This document shows positions 7,698-10,987 of a DNA stretch of 10,987 bases, in pieces. The position numbers were made by a program, and so were the translations under genes. This DNA is from Candidatus Roizmanbacteria bacterium (GTDB lineage Bacteria; Patescibacteriota; Microgenomatia; UBA1406). Position 1 is the first letter of the stretch. Each line of letters starts with the position of its first letter. The notes below the pieces were generated by a model that searched no databases, was not told where the DNA came from, and worked only from the letters and a program-made list of their open reading frames with translations. The stretch is from NCBI GenBank assembly GCA_024653645.1, contig JANLHK010000058.1:1-10987 (forward strand), read 5' to 3'.

Positions 7698-7705
7698 ATG
7701 AATGT

Positions 7706-8416
7706 ATGCGATTCAGATTTGTAGTAATGGCCCTCGTTGCCGTGTTGTTCTTTAGTATGGTTCCTGTGGTGCAAGCAACCAGTTATACCATTGTTGCACC
7801 GGCAGGTGAATTGGTCCGTGATCAAGAGTATGACTTTACCGTTAATGTGAATACTGACGGTGCAAGTATGACAACCGGAAGCGCAAAGGTTACCTATGAA
7901 AGTCAGTATCTACAATATATATCAACGACACCCGGTGATTTTTTTGGTACGGTTGATGCGACGCCCGGCACCAGCATTGTAGACTTGGTGGGGACTAATA
8001 CTGCCGCCAAGTCGGGAAGCGGGAGTTTCGCTGTGATCCGTTTCAAGCTTATTGCTGATTCACCCGGCAGCACTGAATTGTGTACCGTGGCGGAAGTGCC
8101 GACAACCACACCTACGACGGTTGTACCCACAACCACCACGATGAGTTGTTTTGATACCTGCTCAGTGAGTGGAACAGCATGCCCCAGTGGTATGTCCTGT
8201 GTTGATGTCAACGCCGGCACTGGTGCGGCATCATTGTACCGATGTGTACTGCAGACGAGCTCAAATTGTGGTTCAAGCGATCAAGCATGTTGGTGTGGTA
8301 ATCCCACCGCAACACCCGCAGCCATAGCAGCCTCAGGCATCACGACCGGTATGATTATTGGTGCCTCAGCTTTTGTACTCATTAGTATTGGGCTTCTCAC
8401 GCTCTTTGTACTATAA
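7706..8416 (+). CDS. Cohesin-like domain surface protein with Cys-rich module and C-terminal anchor
   Basis: A 236-aa protein. Residues 1-24 form a signal peptide (ending VVQA). Residues about 26-130 look like a cohesin-type beta sandwich: an opening strand (YTIVAPAGELVRDQEYDFTV), a central GSAKVTYESQYLQY, and a closing GSFAVIRFKLIA. A Thr/Pro/Val linker (about 132-145) follows, then a module with eight Cys (148, 152, 159, 165, 180, 188, 195, 197) that probably form disulfides. A membrane helix at about 211-235 ends the protein with almost no cytoplasmic tail. This layout recurs in CPR genomes, especially Microgenomates (from memory of the group). Cohesin folds often bind other proteins or sugars, but the partner here is unknown. 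It diverges from the other surface-protein gene at 7574. The ATG is supported by a -10 hexamer 8 nt upstream. Confidence 0.82.
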   Translation: MRFRFVVMALVAVLFFSMVPVVQATSYTIVAPAGELVRDQEYDFTVNVNTDGASMTTGSAKVTYESQYLQYISTTPGDFFGTVDATPGTSIVDLVGTNTAAKSGSGSFAVIRFKLIADSPGSTELCTVAEVPTTTPTTVVPTTTTMSCFDTCSVSGTACPSGMSCVDVNAGTGAASLYRCVLQTSSNCGSSDQACWCGNPTATPAAIAASGITTGMIIGASAFVLISIGLLTLFVL

Positions 8417-8417
8417 T
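8388..8417 (+). promoter_or_regulatory. tRNA-Ala promoter, -10 TATAAT contains the upstream stop codon
   Basis: A consensus TATAAT (8412-8417) lies 14 nt before the tRNA-Ala. TTGGGC (8388-8393, 18-nt spacer) is a weak -35 candidate. The TAA at 8414-8416 is the stop codon of the surface-protein gene, so promoter and coding end are fused. It probably drives tRNA-Ala, mreC and mreD. Confidence 0.6.
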
Positions 8418-8431
8418 TCCTCTACGCAATA

Positions 8432-8504
8432 GGGCCTGTAGCTCAATTGGTAGAGCGCCGCATTCGCATTGCGGAGGTTGGGAGTTCAAGTCTCCTCAGG
8501 TCCA
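8432..8504 (+). tRNA. tRNA-Ala (anticodon CGC)
   Basis: A 73-nt cloverleaf with acceptor GGGCCTG/CAGGTCC, D arm GCTC/GAGC, anticodon stem CCGCA/TGCGG with loop TTCGCAT (anticodon CGC at 8465-8467, reading GCG), T arm GGGAG/CTCCT with loop TTCAAGT, and discriminator A at 8504. The G3-U70 wobble pair, the main alanine identity element, is present (G8434 with T8501). CCA is not encoded and must be added. The mreC start codon is only 6 nt after the discriminator base. Confidence 0.97.
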
Positions 8505-8510
8505 CTACAC

Positions 8511-9236
8511 ATGACCGAAGAACAGAAACGCAGAAAAATGTATGCACTGGTTCGTATTGGTATTGCGTTGGGCGTGTTGGGGGTATGTGTACTCGTGATG
8601 CTGAGTCTACGTCCTTTATTTGAGCGTAAAGGAGTAATGCCGATAGCGAGTTATTGGTATAGCCGCCTGTATCCACCCGCTATTTCTTCAGATTGTACCC
8701 GGTGCCGTTCACAGGAGGAACGAATCAGGCAACTCGAGGAGGATAATAAGCAGCTGCGCCGCGAGCTTGGTACCATTCCGGAAAAATCAGATATGCTGCC
8801 CGCACACGTAATATGGATACAGGGAAGCCATTACACCCTTGCATTTGAGGAAACTGAAAAAAGCTCACTCATCAAAAAAGGAACACCGGTGATTATCGGA
8901 TCAGTACTTATGGGTACGGTGCTGCGCCATTCATCAACTATGGTTATTATGCAGTCGGTTCATGACAGTAACTACAAGGGCCACGCTAAAACCGAGGCGG
9001 GGGTGCAGGGAGAATTGATTGGTGATTTTGGCCAGGAGTTGACCTTCCGTTTCCCGATTGGTGCAAAGGTGGTAACAGACCAGCGGGTCTATGCCGTATT
9101 TCCGGAGCGAGGCTGGCAATTTTTGGTGGGTACGATTAATGTGGTCAGCAATGATCGCTCAAAGCCGTTTCAGGATGCCCAGGTGGCGACAGTGCCTTAT
9201 AATCCGCAAGATAAACTGTTGTTTATGCCCCTATGA
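8511..9236 (+). CDS. mreC: Rod shape-determining protein MreC
   Basis: A 241-aa MreC, which links cytoplasmic MreB filaments to the cell-wall synthesis complex outside the membrane. It has a basic N-terminus (KRRK), one membrane helix at about residues 11-33, a short coiled coil at about 67-85 (SQEERIRQLEEDNKQLRREL), and then the two small beta-barrel domains. Typical MreC patterns are visible: AHVIW at the start of the barrels, an IKKGTPVIIGSVLMGTV strand pair, GVQGELIGDFG, IGAKVVTDQRVYAVFP and GWQFLVGTINVV. Length is at the short end for the family. The start is the ATG at 8511, 6 nt after the tRNA-Ala; the open frame upstream runs through the tRNA and is not coding. The stop overlaps the mreD start (ATGA). 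No mreB is visible in the window. A diverged sequence, but the domain order leaves little doubt. Confidence 0.85.
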   Translation: MTEEQKRRKMYALVRIGIALGVLGVCVLVMLSLRPLFERKGVMPIASYWYSRLYPPAISSDCTRCRSQEERIRQLEEDNKQLRRELGTIPEKSDMLPAHVIWIQGSHYTLAFEETEKSSLIKKGTPVIIGSVLMGTVLRHSSTMVIMQSVHDSNYKGHAKTEAGVQGELIGDFGQELTFRFPIGAKVVTDQRVYAVFPERGWQFLVGTINVVSNDRSKPFQDAQVATVPYNPQDKLLFMPL

Positions 9237-9637
9237 TCGAGTTCGTGCTTATGAGTATACTGGTGGGTGGATTAACTATTCTGGTTCCCCGTTTTATCTA
9301 TCTGTTTATATGGGCCCTACTGCACTTATCCATACAAAAACCCATTCTGTCAATGGTATCGGCCGTGCTGGTCGGGCTGTCGTTTGATGTGTTCCATGTC
9401 TTGCCCATGGGCCAGATGGCATTGTTTTTGCTGTGCACGGTTGGTTTCTTTGAGCTGTATGGCACGGTGTTTCATAATAAAAATATATTGTTTGTCAATA
9501 TATATGCATTTTTGTTTAGCATACTGGGCTATGTGATTTTGGAAGAGCCAATAACTTTTACGTTTTTTTTACTCTATGCGGTGGTGGCAGTGCTGATGAG
9601 CAGTCTGGTTGCGCGAAGGCCATCGGGCACCGTATAA
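9233..9637 (+). CDS. mreD: Rod shape-determining protein MreD
   Basis: A 134-aa integral membrane protein, shorter than the usual 160-170 aa of MreD, with five to six hydrophobic segments and few charges. The most typical stretch is VGLSFDVFHVLPMGQMALFLL, matching the family's G-x-x-x-D followed by P-x-G in the central helices. It belongs to the elongasome with MreC, and the direct mreC-mreD order with an ATGA overlap supports the call. There is no ribosome binding site; translation is probably coupled to mreC. The stop codon TAA lies inside the -10 hexamer of the tRNA-Ile promoter. Identification rests mainly on position, topology and the central motif. Confidence 0.8.
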   Translation: MIEFVLMSILVGGLTILVPRFIYLFIWALLHLSIQKPILSMVSAVLVGLSFDVFHVLPMGQMALFLLCTVGFFELYGTVFHNKNILFVNIYAFLFSILGYVILEEPITFTFFLLYAVVAVLMSSLVARRPSGTV

Positions 9638-9638
9638 T
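9609..9638 (+). promoter_or_regulatory. tRNA-Ile promoter, -10 TATAAT contains the mreD stop codon
   Basis: TATAAT (9633-9638) lies 21 nt before the tRNA-Ile, with a weak -35 candidate TTGCGC (9609-9614, 18-nt spacer). The TAA at 9635-9637 is the mreD stop codon. The arrangement repeats that at tRNA-Ala. Confidence 0.55.
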
Positions 9639-9659
9639 ACTTGGGCAGCAATGAGGAGC

Positions 9660-9733
9660 GGGTCGTTAGCTCAGTTGGTTAGAGCGCAGTCCTGATAAGA
9701 CTGAGGTCCCTGGTCCGAGTCCAGGACGACCCA
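9660..9733 (+). tRNA. tRNA-Ile (anticodon GAT)
   Basis: A 74-nt cloverleaf: acceptor GGGTCGT/ACGACCC, D arm GCTC/GAGC, anticodon stem CAGTC/GACTG with loop CTGATAA (anticodon GAT at 9694-9696), variable loop AGGTC, T stem CCTGG/CCAGG, discriminator A at 9733. All stems pair well. The T loop reads TCCGAGT, so the nearly universal T at position 55 (pseudouridine) is C. CCA is not encoded (the next bases are CCT). The - strand gene ends one base beyond it. Confidence 0.96.
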
Positions 9734-9734
9734 C

Positions 9735-10082
9735 CTAGTATCGTTGTCTTCCCACTTCATCTATCCAGGAGTTTGGTATATGAGGAAAAAATTCGTCCAG
9801 TCCGTATGAAGCAATGAGCAGCCGTACTCGGTCCTGCATAACCGGATTCTGTTTTCCATAAAAAACTGATGCTGCTCGAGCGTGCCACGCCATTTGATAG
9901 CGCAATTGGTCCTGGCTATCAGAATCAGGAGCGTGTAATACCATTTGTTCATCATCAACCAGCGCACGCACATTATAATCAGGAACTTGAGTAAACAACT
10001 CCATCAAGGGAACAACAGCAAAGGCAACGGCAGATGCAGGGGCATCGACCTGAAGAGGAACCTGTTCGGTCTCCAAATTCAT
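9735..10082 (-). CDS. Small hypothetical protein
   Basis: A 115-aa protein with no signal peptide or clear membrane segment and no family I recognise. It is acidic overall; the N-terminal half is likely mixed strand and helix (VPLQVDAPASAVAFAVVPLMELF), the C-terminal half helical with aromatic residues (YQMAWHARAASVFYG, EFFPHIPNSWIDEV). I chose the ATG at 10082 because TATACT lies 9 nt upstream on the - strand. A TTG at 10130 would add 16 residues but reaches into the start of the divergent permease gene. The stop TAG at 9735-9737 lies one base beyond the tRNA-Ile. It diverges from the permease with a 42-bp gap, so shared regulation is possible. Confidence 0.7.
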   Translation of the reverse strand: MNLETEQVPLQVDAPASAVAFAVVPLMELFTQVPDYNVRALVDDEQMVLHAPDSDSQDQLRYQMAWHARAASVFYGKQNPVMQDRVRLLIASYGLDEFFPHIPNSWIDEVGRQRY

Positions 10083-10091
10083 TACTAGTAA

Positions 10092-10097
10092 AGTATA
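10092..10097 (-). promoter_or_regulatory. Minus-strand -10 hexamer TATACT, near-leaderless
   Basis: On the - strand TATACT ends 9 nt before the ATG at 10082, predicting a leader of 2-3 nt at most. A TTGAGA further upstream is only 14 nt away, too close for an ideal -35. Confidence 0.5.
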
Positions 10098-10105
10098 TAC
10101 CTTTG

Positions 10106-10114
10106 TGCTAATCT
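10106..10114 (+). promoter_or_regulatory. Candidate extended -10 TGCTAATCT for the permease
   Basis: TAATCT (10109-10114) preceded directly by TGC gives an extended -10. It ends 10 nt before the ATG at 10125, so the leader would be about 3-4 nt. It lies back to back with the minus-strand -10 at 10092-10097. No good -35 is seen. Confidence 0.4.
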
Positions 10115-10124
10115 CAATTTCTGT

Positions 10125-10987
10125 ATGCAACTCCGTAATTTTCTTATCATCATTGGTGCTGCAGTAGGGGCGGGCATATTTGCGCTTCCCTCAACACTGG
10201 TGAACACCGGTTATGTGCCGTTTGCCCTGTTATTGGTGGGCATTGCTCTGGCTATGGGGTGGGTAAACTATGCCTATTACCAGGTCGTTGTGCGTAGCAA
10301 CAGCCGGCATCAGCTTCCGGGGTATGTGCTGAGGACGCTGGGTGTGCGCTGGTCAGCGGTAGCCAGCGTATTGTTGCTGGGTTCTACGGTTGGGGCATTG
10401 CTCGCATACCTCAGTTTAGGAGGTGAGTTTGTGAATAACCTCAGTGGCACCTCCTCACCGATCGGAACCGGTATTTTTTTTGCTGCCATTGCCGTTCCAT
10501 TTCTGGCCATGGGCAGATCGCTTGAGTTATGGGACTATGTGTTTAGCACCTTAAAAATAGTGTTGTATGTAGTTCTGATTATGGTGGGAATAGCAGTGAT
10601 TATCCCAGGATATCCCTCACTGGCTACCAGCCGGGAAGCATTTGCACCCCACGTACTGTATGGTTTCGGGCCCATTCTGTTTTCATTAACCGCGTTTTCC
10701 ATAGTACCGGAGTTAAAACGGACCCCACACGGAGTCAGCAAAACTATTGCCTACGCACAAATCAGCATGAGTATTCTGTACCTGGCCTTTGCTCTGCTGT
10801 TTGCCGGCGTTATTTTGGGAGATGGGTCCATTACTATCAATGGCTGGCTGCGTCGCTTAGTGGATGGCGCAGGACTGATTTCGGTGTATACCCCATCACT
10901 CATGTTCAGCTGGGTAGGGTACGACCTGTTTACTAAGGATTTAGGTTTTAAACCGTTTCATGCAAAGTTGCTCATTATTGCCATACC
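10125..10987 (+). CDS. Amino acid permease, APC superfamily (3' end outside window)
   Basis: 287 residues are visible and the frame is open to the window edge. The protein is highly hydrophobic with about eight membrane helices in view. The first helix has the broken-helix substrate motif of the superfamily, GAAVGAGIFALP at residues 11-22. A later segment, FSLTAFSIVPELKR, resembles the aromatic/hydroxy amino acid permease branch (Trp/Tyr permease and eukaryotic-type AAAP), where a similar F-S-x-x-x-x-P-E sits in helix 6. It should carry out ion-coupled amino acid uptake across the cytoplasmic membrane; the substrate cannot be told from this. The start is the ATG at 10125, with the helix 1 motif at the normal distance. 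For an organism with few biosynthetic pathways, uptake of amino acids would fit, but that is inference. Confidence 0.85.
   Translation, partial: MQLRNFLIIIGAAVGAGIFALPSTLVNTGYVPFALLLVGIALAMGWVNYAYYQVVVRSNSRHQLPGYVLRTLGVRWSAVASVLLLGSTVGALLAYLSLGGEFVNNLSGTSSPIGTGIFFAAIAVPFLAMGRSLELWDYVFSTLKIVLYVVLIMVGIAVIIPGYPSLATSREAFAPHVLYGFGPILFSLTAFSIVPELKRTPHGVSKTIAYAQISMSILYLAFALLFAGVILGDGSITINGWLRRLVDGAGLISVYTPSLMFSWVGYDLFTKDLGFKPFHAKLLIIAI

Noticed and set aside
8469..8510. N-terminal extension of MreC through the tRNA
   Set aside because: The extension is translated tRNA-Ala sequence; the ATG at 8511 gives a normal MreC N-terminus.

Overview
The window looks like a compact bacterial chromosome segment, most likely from the Candidate Phyla Radiation (Patescibacteria), with a Microgenomates-like flavour. 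This placement is inference. It rests on very short or overlapping gene boundaries, no visible Shine-Dalgarno site at any start, surface proteins with a signal peptide and a C-terminal membrane anchor (one with a cohesin-like domain, a Thr/Pro linker and a Cys-rich module), and many proteins of no recognisable family. TGA is used as a normal stop at 5841-5843 and 9234-9236, so the Gly-TGA code of Gracilibacteria and Absconditabacteria does not apply.

Left third (1-5035, + strand): three large Ala-rich, mostly helical proteins, each with a membrane segment towards the C-terminus. The first is cut by the window edge. The second and third are each preceded by a small protein of 103 or 106 aa, and the two small proteins are paralogues. 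This reads as a repeated small-plus-large module of unknown function.

Middle (5053-7574, - strand): an ATGA-coupled pair. The first gene encodes a secreted, membrane-anchored protein with a carboxypeptidase-regulatory-like beta domain. The second encodes a clearly recognisable but degenerate member of the SAM hydroxide adenosyltransferase/fluorinase family (DUF62). A 131-bp divergent intergenic region with two inverted repeats separates this pair from a + strand surface protein (7706-8416).

Right third: tRNA-Ala(CGC), then mreC and mreD (cell-shape proteins, ATGA overlap), then tRNA-Ile(GAT). After these come a small unknown - strand gene and, diverging from it, an amino acid permease that runs off the right edge.

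A recurring theme is promoter architecture. Good -10 hexamers sit about 6-10 nt, most often exactly 8 nt, before ATG codons, which predicts leaderless mRNAs. In three places the -10 hexamer contains the TAA stop codon of the preceding gene. The first nucleotide of the mreC message would lie just 6 nt before its ATG if the upstream tRNA-Ala is cut out of a shared transcript. No CRISPR array, insertion sequence, phage gene or rRNA is visible, and no stretch above 300 bases lacks a gene.
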